A DNA stretch of 64,000 nucleotides, from assembly GCF_022605165.1 (NCBI RefSeq), contig NC_063068.1, positions 2,108,001-2,172,000 on the forward strand. The letters run 5' to 3'. Within the stretch, counting starts at the first letter, position 1. Each line of letters begins with the position of its first letter. This DNA comes from Purpureocillium takamizusanense (taxonomy: Eukaryota; Ascomycota; Sordariomycetes; Hypocreales; Ophiocordycipitaceae). Shown piece by piece: positions 45,410 to 56,074 of the stretch. Below the pieces are notes generated by a model. That model was not told the DNA's origin, did no database searches, and saw only the letters and a program-made list of their open reading frames with translations. A program made the translations under genes and the position numbers.

Positions 45410-45834
45410 TTACGTGCTCAGAATGGCGGCGAGCTGCTTAAAAAACCTCGTCGCCGACCTCCTTGGTCGTGGCGTTGCCACCCGGGGATGACGCTGGCCT
45501 CGTGGCTGACACTATCGCCAAACAGGTTTGCTGGTGACTACGACGCCCGTTGAGACCGGTGGGGATATTCTTGACCATGATCATGGCGGCGCCGTCAATG
45601 AGCTGGTGCTCGACCTTGAGGTCGGGGAACTCCCCCCTCTCGAACGTCTCCGTCACGACCCTCCTCCATTAGTAGGCGGCTCGTGTCCGTGGTGAGCACG
45701 TTGGCCTTGTCGGGTGACCAGCAGACTTTCTTGTCGCCGCGGCCCTGGGCCATGAAGCCGCCCAGGTGGGCGATGCGCTCCACCTCCTCGCGCGAATAGG
45801 GCTCCGTGTCCCAGGCCTTGCCATCGTCGTCGAA
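45410..45834 (-). pseudogene. Decayed 3-isopropylmalate dehydrogenase (LEU2-like) relic
   Basis: 3-Isopropylmalate dehydrogenase oxidises 3-isopropylmalate in leucine biosynthesis; this copy is broken. Fragments in family order on the minus strand are: AWDTEPYSREEVERIAHLGG (near 45820-45760), DKANVL (near 45711), [20 protein letters not shown] and AAMIMVKN (45656-45570), [17 protein letters not shown] (near 45525-45475) and [14 protein letters not shown] followed by K-Q-L-A-A-I-L (to about 45420). They lie in different frames: there is a shift near 45660, an extra A before N-L-F-G-D, an extra T after E-V-F, small insertions after DKANVL and inside VKN-PTGLNG, and an internal deletion joining SVIPG to GGNATT that removes the adenine/NAD-side segment. 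The N-terminal half is missing. GC content stays high, so the damage is by indels rather than RIP. Confidence 0.78.
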
Positions 45835-46493
45835 TTGGGTTGCTGCCTGTGGGATCGGTGGCGATGATGGATGGACGAGGGAGCGCCTGCCCCTCCAACC
45901 TGGTGGAATGTCTGGGTCGGGTGAGGTAGCTGAAGCCGCTGCCCCGCCTGCCGAGATCGGAGCGCAGCCCGCCAACAAAAGTACTTAAGTTACCACAAGG
46001 CACGGCCATTATAAGCCCTTGGAAACCGAGCATGTGCTGCGCTGCCCTCGCTTGCTTTGCTCATTTCACGATATCAATCATGTGCCGTACCTGTAGTCGA
46101 GGTACTCCGTATTGTACCAAAATCAAGTCAAGTATATGTACCTTAGCTTGATAGTATTGACCAAAGTACAAAGGCACATGTTAAGACGTTGCGTGCATCA
46201 AATAGGTAAGCCAAAAGGTTCTTCTCGGCAAGAACCTCCTGCGTAGGTATAGTATTCAAATCACCCAAAACGCCATTACCACGAGGCATCAACCTGGCCC
46301 GCTGTTCCCAGTCCATATTGACTGCTCCAGGCGCAGTAACCCATGCTCATTCATACCCATCGTGGCAGAGAGCCCGCGTGTCTTTTTTCGTCGCCCCCCT
46401 TCCCGGTATGCAACATCAATCAATGTACACGACACATAAAAACCAAAGCGTCCGACAATTGCGCCGTTCGAGACCGGCCCCGTCGCTATGCTG
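45835..46493. other. Intergenic interval downstream of the PHD gene
   Basis: It may include an unrecognisable N-terminal remnant of the LEU2-like relic at 45835-46035. GTAC/TACC words occur near 46085-46145. The remainder is the 3' region of the PHD gene. Confidence 0.4.
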
Positions 46494-48924
46494 TCAACGA
46501 AAGGACCTAAATGACTTGTTCGCCAGAGGAGACACCATCCCTCCAATGCCGAGTGCGTTGTCTCTGGCCCGCCTCCCCGCCATATTGGCCGTGTTCGCGC
46601 AAAATCCACAGATGTAGACCTTGGGCATGGATTGCCTCGTGATATTCAAACAGCTGCCGTGAAGCCACAATTCACACGACCCGCTGGAGACACCCGAATT
46701 AGCATGTTCCCAGTCTCGTGTTCATGGCCTCAACGGGACATGATGGTGGGACGTACCATTGGACCATGAAGCCGCCGGCCTCATCTGGCGCCGTCGAGTC
46801 GCAGACGCAGCGCACTCCCTGGCTTTCTGGGCCGTAGCTTGATTCCGTCAAGCTTGTCGGCGAGATGATGCCACCGGTATAATGCCCAAGGTTGGTCGAC
46901 ACGAATCGTTGCGACCGGACGCTTTCCATGCGGCTCGACCTCTTTTGGCGGTCCTCTACTACCTTGCGAAGCTCGCTGGTTGCATCGCCCCCTTTACTCT
47001 GACGCTCGTTGACGACCGTCTCTGCCTCGCTCTCGGCGTCGTTGGCAGAGTTGCTCGCGCTCCTGTCGCTGATGCTGCGTCTCGAAGAGTGAAAGATGGA
47101 GCCGACGGGCTTCCGCGGATCCGGTAGCGCGAACGAAGCATTAAACGAGTTGTTGCGACTCGGTATGATGATGGGCTCGTCATCTGTCGAGTCATCATCC
47201 TCTGACGAGTGCAAGCTTAGACTGGAAGACACATCACGCGAGCTCTTGCTCCGTGGGACTCTCCTGCCGACAGAGGCACTCTCGCCAATCACGGTCGTCT
47301 CGGCCCTTGCCCGCCCCTGGGCGTCAATAGTAAACCGTACCGACGTGCGAGGGCGGTGCTGCGGTGATGTTTCGGGGATAGAGGCCAGGCTCGAAATCCG
47401 AGGCATCGTCTTGGACGGAGACACCCTGCCTGAGCTGCGGCCACCGGACCTGGCGGCTGGCATGCTGGTACCGCTACCCGCCTGCAGTACAGGACGGGCG
47501 GCCGGCGCTAGTGTCGGAAGGGAGCCTCTGCCTAATGCCCTCTTCCCGCGGTTTTCGCTGTAGCTCCGCCCCAAGCCTGGTCGTGCAGCGGATGTCTTGA
47601 TGGGAGAGCTAGCGAGAGCCCTGTCTGGAAGCTTGCCAGCTCTTGCTCCCTTGACACTATTAGATCTTCGCAGCCCACCGCTGGAATGCGATTTACTGGA
47701 TGCGACAATGGCCTCCTCGGCAGATCCAGATTCAGATTCAGCCTGACCGTTGAATTGCGAGTCCATTGCCGACGTCTGAGGACGGCTCGACAGCAGGCCG
47801 GGATCAACGCCATGCCCATGTGGCACAAGGCCAAAGGGATCATCGAGGGCCGTGGGCTGGGTCGCGGGCACTGCGGTCATGGCGGTGGTGACAGCCAAGG
47901 CATCGGACGCCGAAGGCTTTGGTGCCAGCGTTCTTTCACGCCTGACCGGCTGGACATTCTCCTGGTTCGAGGAAGGGGGCGGCACAGTGGTGTCTTGGAA
48001 CAGCTGGATGTCTGCGTTCCAGTCGAAGGATCCCGTGTGGTGATGCAAAGATGGATTGGGGGACTGGAACATATTTGGTCCGGGTGCGCCAAAGTCCAAG
48101 TCCATGCCCATCGACATGGACGGGTCCCAGAAATTCACAGGTGCCGTGGCCGGGGCAGATAGAGGATAGCTGAACAAGTCGCTGGGGTTGGCCACAAGAG
48201 CTGTCAAGTCCTGGTGGGAGGGATCAGCAAAATCGGGCTGGCCGAAGGGCTGGTCATTTTGCATGTTGGGCTTGGGGGCGAGCTTGCGCTCTCCCTTTCG
48301 TGCGGTCGGAGGCGGAGATAAGACCTGGGACGTCTCTGGAGGTTCCGGCACGGCTCCTCTCCGGACCTTTTTAGACGACCGCGTCCCTGAGATGTTGGGG
48401 CTGAGCTGGGCGTCTGTGACGGCTGCAGCTGCCGTTGCCTTGCCGGCTGTGGCAGGATCAGGAGACGAAGGCAGGCGGCGAGACGGGTCGACAGGAGGCA
48501 ATGGGGCGGCAGGGTTGGGCGAGAAGTGATTTGCATGCGCAGCAATATGGATGGCGAAACCCTCGGCAGACAGCAGGCGCTTGTGCCCTCCCGAAGCACT
48601 GGAGGGGGTCGCAGGGAGAAAGTCGGCAAAGGGGCCCGGGGTGCCTCGCAGGTTGCCTGGCGTCGCGTTGAAGACGGAATACTCTTCGGCGAACCGAGGT
48701 GTCAGACCGCCAGCCTCGTGGAAAGAGCCTTGACGTGCGTGGGGGGTTTCGAAGACGGGGCTCGGGAAGGCGGCAGAAGTCGGCGTCTGCTTGGGGGTGG
48801 GCGGCTGTGCTTTTGGATCTCCAAAGCTGTAGCACACGGGATCAATGTCAGCCGAGCTCGGTGCAACAAGCAGGTCGGAAGGAAGGGAGATGCGGGTCGT
48901 GCCTTGAAGCCGGCTGGTGCTCGC
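46494..48924 (-). CDS. PHD-finger protein, probable chromatin reader
   Basis: The main exon runs from an open frame starting at 48924 to 46757; the intron is 46756-46684 (GTACGT, GCTAAT branch-like site, CCAG) and the last exon 46683-46494. About 785 codons are open. The first ~700 residues are disordered, Ser/Pro-rich, with YSFGDPKAQPPTPKQTPTSA near the start and R-K/T-L-A-P-K-P twice. The C-terminus is a PHD finger completed only after splicing: R-C-V-C...GFMVQCGSCELWLHGSCLNI, then MPKVYICGFC, with C4-H-C3 ligands and an aromatic W. Such fingers commonly read histone H3 tails. The first exon is unresolved. The frame starts after a TGA at 48927-48925 with no in-frame ATG before V-C-Y-S-F-G; an ATG at 48928 is in another frame, so an upstream exon or an assembly error is likely. 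Confidence 0.82.
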
Positions 48925-49703
48925 TCATAGCAGCGCCGTGAACTGCCCGTCGGTCTAAAACGGCAACCGCACGTTCATTCCCAGGAAGCAGAAACAGATG
49001 CGAATATCGAACAGCTGCGACTGCGAAGGTGTGCCGCGCACATATACCCAATCAAAACGGCTCACGGGTGGCAGGGACCGACACTCGGGAGTCGAGGGCG
49101 ACCAACGGAGGGAGGACGGCAGCAAGGCGAGGGACAGCGAGCTAGGCGCCGCCGGCGAGATGCAGACAGAGCGGAATGGGTTTCGACGAGATCGAAGCAG
49201 ATAGATGGGAGGGTTATTCGTAGCACATGGCCCGGAAGTCCTTGACAGTCATATCCAAGATCAAGACAGCGAGCGAGGAGGGCATCAAGTGGGAAGGGAA
49301 AGAAGAATTTCTGCGTGAAGGGGCACGAGGTGCGGTCAGCTTCCGTGCCTTGGAGGTGCTGGAACAGCCCAGGCGGGGGCGGCGCAAGAGGCAGGTGGGC
49401 GGCCGGAGTGGGCAGAGCGGGCAGGCAAGGGAGAGGGAGTCGGACTCACCAGTGATGAATGACCACTGAGCCCGTACCAGTAGCGTGGTAACAACTTAGG
49501 TAAGGCACAGTACAGTACCCAAGGTAGGTACGCAGTAACTTAACTACGTTACTACGTTAGGGAAGAGCAGGGGAGGAGAGGGTGGGTAGACAGCGCACGA
49601 GCGTGCCTGTGGAAGGGAGGCGGGTTTCCTCGCACACGCGGTGGGTTCTTGTTCCCCAGCCGGGAGAGGCGAGTACAGGAGCAGACGGCACGCCGAGGAG
49701 TTT

Positions 49704-49730
49704 CTGCTGCTGCTGCTGCTGCTGCTGCTG
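49704..49730. repeat. CTG/CAG repeat upstream of the PHD gene
   Basis: Nine CTG units (CAG on the sense strand of the PHD gene), about 0.8 kb before its coding frame. Similar in position and sense to the CAG repeat before kapC. Confidence 0.8.
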
Positions 49731-51872
49731 TGTGTAGATTGCAAAGCCAGGTGAGGGATAGCAAAAAGTAGGGAGCAGAGGGGGAGGGGGAGGAGAAGGA
49801 GGAGAGCTAGAGGTCGGGAAAGGGAGGAGGAGGTCGGCACGCCGCCGCTGGAAGCTGGAGGCGCACACCTCAGCCAGGCGGGCAGGGACCTGGAAGGCAC
49901 GCAATGCAAGCAGGCACAGCCAAGCGCCCCGGGTGGGATTGGGGAACCCTCAAGGGGCCTGCAGGGATAGAAGGGGCCCGGGATTCGGACGGCGACGACA
50001 GGCTCTGGGTCGCTGAGGTGCTGAGCGCGGTACCTTAGGGTGCAGTGCTAGCTGGAGGTATTGGATCATGGATGCAATAACTGCCTGCCATTAGTAGGTT
50101 GAGGTTGTGCTGACGGGACCGTCCTGTGCGGCGCGGTGCTGTGCTGTGCAGGCGCTAACATCGGCGCCCTGGCGGATGCCCAGGTGGCCAGCGGGTCGTT
50201 TTGCGGTACCTTCCCTCCACTGGTAGCAGTACCCCTCAGCACCTGATTAACTAGCTTCAAGTTGTCTGGGCTCTCTCAGCTTATTGACTACCTACGAAGC
50301 GGCAGACAGCCCGCTCATCAACTGCACCAGACGGTTGGTTAGTGGAACCTTATCCGTGCAGGGATTTTGGGGCGGAAGCTCGGGCGTTCTGAGCTCGAGC
50401 TGGTGGTGGCGAGGGTAAGCACCCGGCCATCATGACCCAGTGGTCCGAGGGAGGCATGAGGTCGCATTGGAAGGGAGGGCAGTTCGCAATGGCGATAATG
50501 AAAAAGTCTCCGCCAGAGAACGCCGTGGCTGGATCCCCGGTTCCATGAGTTGCCAACGCCTGCGCGGACCGGTATGGAAAGGCTCCTCGGCTGTGGCCTC
50601 TGCCTTTCGGCCATGCCATGCCATGCCATGCCTGGCCGGCCGGGCTTGCCTGCCTGTTTGTTCCTGGCCCGCCCGTCCGCCCACCCGGCGGCGTCTCCAT
50701 CTGTTCACCCCGCGACGCCCCATTTTCTCGTTCCTGGCGGCGACACCACCGGGGCTCTCTCGCTCGACCCGACCGACCGACTCGACCGCCGGCCGTCCTG
50801 ATTTTTTTTTTTTCATTTGGGGCTCGCGCGCCCCCCCTTGGGCGCGGGCGAGGGCAAGCGGCCAAATTCCCGAGGGAGAGACAGACACGGGTCGACATGC
50901 TCGGCTGAGAGTGAGAGCCAGTGAGTGCGTGCGTGTCCGTGTTGCTCGGGGACCCGAGGGGGGCGGCGGGTCAGACGCAGGCGCAGTGGGCCCTGACAGG
51001 TCGTGCGGCTCTGCGATGCCCGTGGGAGGGAGATCTGCTTGTCTGTCTTGCCTGTCTCTGGCCTCCTCCTCATCGTGCGTCTGTCTGCACTCAGAGTCTC
51101 ATCGTTCACCACAGCAATACGGGCGAGCCGGGGTACGGCGTACTTGATTGTCACTCCTCCGCGCAGATCCAAAGTTCCCAGACGATTGTGTCATGGAGAG
51201 AGCTAGGCCATCATCGTCATCATCGTCGTCATCGCCATTGCCATTGCCATTCGCCATCAACATCAACATCAACATCATCGGCATCTATGACCACCACGAC
51301 TCCATATTTCAGAAGCCTCGAGCCACTCCGACCAGAGAACCGAGCGGCAAGGTCCTGTCTGCGCCGCGTGCGCCATCGGCCATCCTCAGCCAGGTCGCTC
51401 CCTTTGGGCTGTGGCGCTTGAACTTAGTCGTTGGCCTAGAATAATGTTTTATTCAGGGCTGGGCTGGATGACTACTGTTTGCATCCCCCCTTATGCCTCC
51501 ATTTAGGCAGGGAAAGACTCCTGGAGGGGGGGAACAATTGCTTGCTGGTGGTTGACGCCGTACTGTAGTCGCAGGCGGAGTTGGAGTTGGAGCTGTACTT
51601 GGAGTTGGAGTTGCAGATGCAGGCGCAGTCGCAGTCGCGCTTGCCCGTCCATCATCGACCGACTGACTGCCTTGCCTGACCAACCACCCACCCTCAGAGG
51701 AAAGAGGCCCTTTGGCACTTTGCATCCCATCCCATCCATGCCTTTACAGCATCGAATGATCGATTCCCTATCCATCCACCTCACCCCGTACTTGTAACGC
51801 CTCGCCTTCATCGCAGATGCTGCCTGTACCACGTCTCAAGCGCCGTCCGACTTCCCCCAGCCGCCTAACCCT

Positions 51873-51932
51873 CGTCCGTCGTCCGTCGTCCGTCGTCCGT
51901 CGTCCGTCGTCCGTCGTCGTCGTCGTCGTCGT
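51873..51932. repeat. CGTCCGT heptamer array passing into CGT triplets
   Basis: Six perfect CGTCCGT units (51873-51914) followed by about six CGT units. The triplet appears to derive from the heptamer by loss of CCGT. Confidence 0.85.
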
Positions 51933-54260
51933 GTTGTCGTGGTGGTGGTGCAGACACCCACTCGCGCGCCAAGCTCGTCATCTGGACTGCAGCATGCAGC
52001 CCGCAGCCCACCAATTTGCAAGCCCGCCTCTGTCAACGAGTGGTCTCTTCGCCATCGCAACATTGGTGGCTGCAGCGAACCCGACTGCGGCGCTGGCCCA
52101 AGCCGGTTGGGCTGGCGATAAGTTGACTGAACAATGGTCAACAACAGGCTTTCCTGTGCCAACCACCTGAACGCGGGCCAGAGGTTTGCCTAAAACTAGC
52201 AGCTCAGAGACACGACTTTGCTCTCACAACCAGGGGCGGGAGGTTGACTTTGACGTTCCAGAGGTCGAACTTTGTTCCTCCCTTTGTACATCCGATCCCT
52301 TTGAGTGTACCACCCAAAGGGAGAGCCGCACGGGCTGTTCGAGACAAATCGGCACCACTGTCTCGATGACGAGCGCCTCCCCGTCCCGCGCCCCAGAGAC
52401 AGGTGAAATGAAAGCTCTGCCCGCCATTCAGGTGTTACAGCGCAAAAGGGTCTGGCACCTACCAGGTGTCGCAGCTTCGGCCGTCAGGGCACCGGTCTTG
52501 CCCAGAGCGTTTCGCTTTAGTATTCGTCTCTGCAACCGCCATTTCAGCGCAGCGTTTACTGAGTTGCATGCCTTTCAATTGTGCTCCATCATCTCATGTG
52601 CTGCATGCGGTGGTTCGTATGCCGGGTCCTGTCACGCTGGGTTACCGGGAAACCATTTCCTATCGAGTCCTCGTGGGCCGCTGTCTTATCCGACTGAGGT
52701 TGAGCAGCACCCAGCCTTCTCAGCCCTCAGCGCAACCATGTGGCTGTTTGGCCAGACGACAAAGGAACTGGTAAGCCAGTCTTACTGGGAGAAATCGATG
52801 GCTCCATTGTGCAACCAGACCCGTTGACTGACTGCTCATTGCACGAACGGTGACGGACAGCCCGAGATCTCGATGAAGCTAACAACACCCTGGACGCTCA
52901 TGCCGCGCACTAACTCACTGCTGTGAAAAAAGTCCAAGCTGGCCCCTCGATAATAAACTGGGATTTGCCCTCCAATGATCCTCATCCGTGCCGTGTAGGC
53001 TGGCGGCTGGCGTAGGGCTAATTTCGGTTTCCCTTTTGGCCATGAACTGCCCCATACCCATACCAACATCATGGTTGAGCAATGCGAATCTGTGTCATTG
53101 TCTTGGCCTTTGACTCTCGCCGCGGTAGGCATTTAACCAGGCTGCCTAGCCTTTGTCTTTGGAAAGTCACTGCTCTTGTCCGTACAGCCAGTTGGCACTG
53201 TTGGTCAGACTCTTTCACGTAAAGAGAAGCGGGTGACATAGATGGGAGATGTGCTGCAGTAAGATGGGGAAAGCAAGCCCACATGCGTTACTCTCGCATA
53301 TCATGGTCGTTCCTGGTTCCTGCACCGCCCGCCAACCAACCACCACCAGGAAAGGGCCCGGCCGACAAGCCACAATGGCGCACTCAGCGTGGCCCGCATT
53401 ATCCCGCCTCGTTGCTGATGGGTTTTCAGGTACACCATGTGTACTCGTACATACACACATAATGGGTACACGCCTACGTCTCAGATCACCAGTTCCCGCC
53501 CCTGCGACGGCAATGCTATTCGCAGTGAGCATTTCTCACGGTGTTCGTGCAACAACCCGCGCGTTTCCCGAATCGGGGGGACCTGGGGCAACTTAGCTTG
53601 GTTCTACAGAGATCGGAGCAACAGCCCGGCGAGACTGAGCCGAGAGATTGAAGTCTGTTGGGGGGCGTGCGAGCGTAATCTACAACTCGCCCGGAATCAG
53701 CATAGCCCACCCGGCTGGGACGAGCTGAATAGAGGGGATGGGCCTGGGTTCCTCACGACTGCTGTCCGCCCCCTCCTCCTTAACCTCCTCAGCGACGCTC
53801 CCCCGCTTCGGAAGAGGTGCTGGATTTGAAAGGGGATGGCCTTCTGCTTTCCCATCAGGACGAATATTTCCGTGCCCGCTATGAGGTCTTGCGAACGCCA
53901 GCGAGCGATGCCTAATGTCCGTCCGTTTTCGCTGGAAGGGGGAAGAGACGGATGTGGCCACCGCCGGGATAGCCTGTTGGAGAGTCGGTTGGGATTCCAT
54001 TCAACGATTTATCAGCGACCAGACGGGGCTGCAGAACATGGCGGGGGTCCCGTGCATACGGGCTGCTTCGCTTCGGACCTGACCGGCTGCTTCGAGGCGA
54101 CCGAAGCGTGGTAGCTCATTAGCGTTGCGTCTCACACGCAAGGTGCTCGCGGCCATCGACTGGCAGAGAAGCCCTCAACGACGACTACGTCTGTGGGCTC
54201 GCCCCCCCAGCCCTCCCTCCTCCTCCTCCCTCCCGTCTGTCTGCACGCAACGCAACGCAA

Positions 54261-54325
54261 CCTGCCCTGCCCTGCCCTGTCCTGCCCTGCCCTGTCCTGT
54301 CCTGTCCTGTCCTGTCCTGTCCTGT
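54261..54325. repeat. CCTGC/CCTGT pentanucleotide array
   Basis: Thirteen perfect-length units. CCTGC units dominate the left, CCTGT the right. There is no spacer structure, so it is a minisatellite, not a CRISPR array. Confidence 0.88.
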
Positions 54326-56074
54326 CCGGGACGCCCACACGTGCCCAGCGCTCCGCTGATTGGTGCCCGGCGCAGAGGTGCTGTTTAAGTGCCTGCATGA
54401 CACGAGTTTGAGACTGGTCAACCTCCAACATGCCGAAGCCTCCGGGATTCGTCGCCGTGAGCCAATGATGGCCGCTGCCTGCCTGCCCACTTCCAACCGG
54501 TTTTAGCAAGGGACGTTTTTACCATACCATGTTCTTTTTCTTTTTGGTCCAGGTTCTGGGTTCGAAACCCCTTCACCAACCAAGATGGAGAAGAGACGAA
54601 GAGGCCAGGAGCATGGAAGAGCGGCCGTTGCTCAGTTCGGTTCGGGCAAAGTAGGCAGACGCTTTGTTCGCCCACGCGTACTTCCTACTCCATCCCCCTT
54701 TTGGGGGGGGGACAACACCTGACGCATTAAATGTGGCTCACGCGATGCGCAAATAAATAAAAGAACACACACAATAGGACCATGATGACTGTCCTCCCCA
54801 CGCCTATCCTCTGACTTCTGGTCGGGATAGACCTTGTTCTCAAGGCTCAAGGTTCAGTCGCGTTCCAAGTTCACCAGCGCACACTTCACAGCCACACCCC
54901 TCCCTCCCCCCCCCCCTTTACCCCCCCCCCTTCTTGCAACTCGCAGCGTTTGAGCGACGGTCTCGTAGGCTCTCACGGCGCAAAAGGGCAATTTGCAACA
55001 GGGAGGGAGGGGGGCCATCGGGAGGTGTGCTGTACGCAATACAAAGTAGTTGGAACTCGTTCAAAAGCTGGGATGGGATGGGATGGCCGGCTTCTCTGGG
55101 TTCCGTCGTCAACAGAGAGTTCTCGGTCGCCCGGGGAGCCTACTCCCAGCTCTATCTATCTATCTATTCTATCAAGCATGGGGCCGTCATTGAACGCCCT
55201 ACGATCGATCTTCATTATGCCGCACTCCAAAGGAAAAATGATCGCTCTGGGGCACACTGCCGCGCCCCCCCCGGCTGCGGACACTCCTCCACCCTTTTCC
55301 CTCTTCGTCCCGACTCTTCAGACGACAGACAGGCAGGCCACTCCCTGGAGGAAGTCGCACGTCCACACCAGTAGTAGGCACCGACAAATCAAGAGCAGGG
55401 CACACCACGCGCACACCCAAGCCCTGGCCCCATATCTCGTCTCATTATAGCCTGCATCATCATCATCGTATTCGACCAAAACGTAAAAAAACAGGGGAAG
55501 AAGAAGGAAGACGAGGCAGAAGTAAGCGCAGATCCCCCTCCCCCCGGGCGGCGGCGGCATATCCGTCGTCGCAATGCTACCTAGGTACTCCCGCGTCGTT
55601 CACCCACGAGCATCTTTGCGGAGCCGGCCGCCACAGCCTGACTCCCAAGTATTCCGGGGCAACTGGCTCTCATCATGGGCGCAAAAAGAAACAAGAAATC
55701 TTGACATTCTCCGATCCCGGGCAGTTAGCTTCTACAACCGCCACAAATACTCCTTTCTGCGCCGTCTCTAGCTGTTCCAAGGTTCCCTTTCATCATGCAT
55801 ATCGACAGGCGTCCCACAAGAAGCAGAGCGGAGGGTTTTAGGAGCAACGAGCAAAGCATCTTCCTTGCCCAATGCAAGCCAGGCACAACTGAACGGCTTT
55901 CTGCACCCGGCGATTTGAAGCTGGGGCATACATATATAGATCCAGAGACTCCATCCTTTGCGCTCCTCCTTCGAGCCAAATTCCCATAAAGAAAATGAAT
56001 AAATGAAAGTCGAGCAGCGTAACGATTCTGCCGACACAGAGCTCATGAGGTGATAGACCGCAAGACATTAACCA

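Larger units (their letters stand above)
48925..56074. other. Gene-free stretch (7.1 kb) between the PHD and Rua1-type genes
   Basis: The left part should hold the promoter and any missing first exon of the PHD gene. The rest shows only repeats (CTG, CGTCCGT, CCTGY arrays, CCATG units near 50604-50630, TCTA units near 55152), homopolymers near 50800 and 54908-54930, and GTAC/TACC words near 49498-49560. No frame has domain or splice support. Confidence 0.45.

Noticed and set aside
54261..54325. CRISPR-like repeat array
   Set aside because: Five-base units with no spacers; a simple minisatellite, and the genome is eukaryotic.
54540..54580. Possible tRNA (GGTTCGAAACC-like B box)
   Set aside because: No A box at the right distance and no acceptor stem could be formed.
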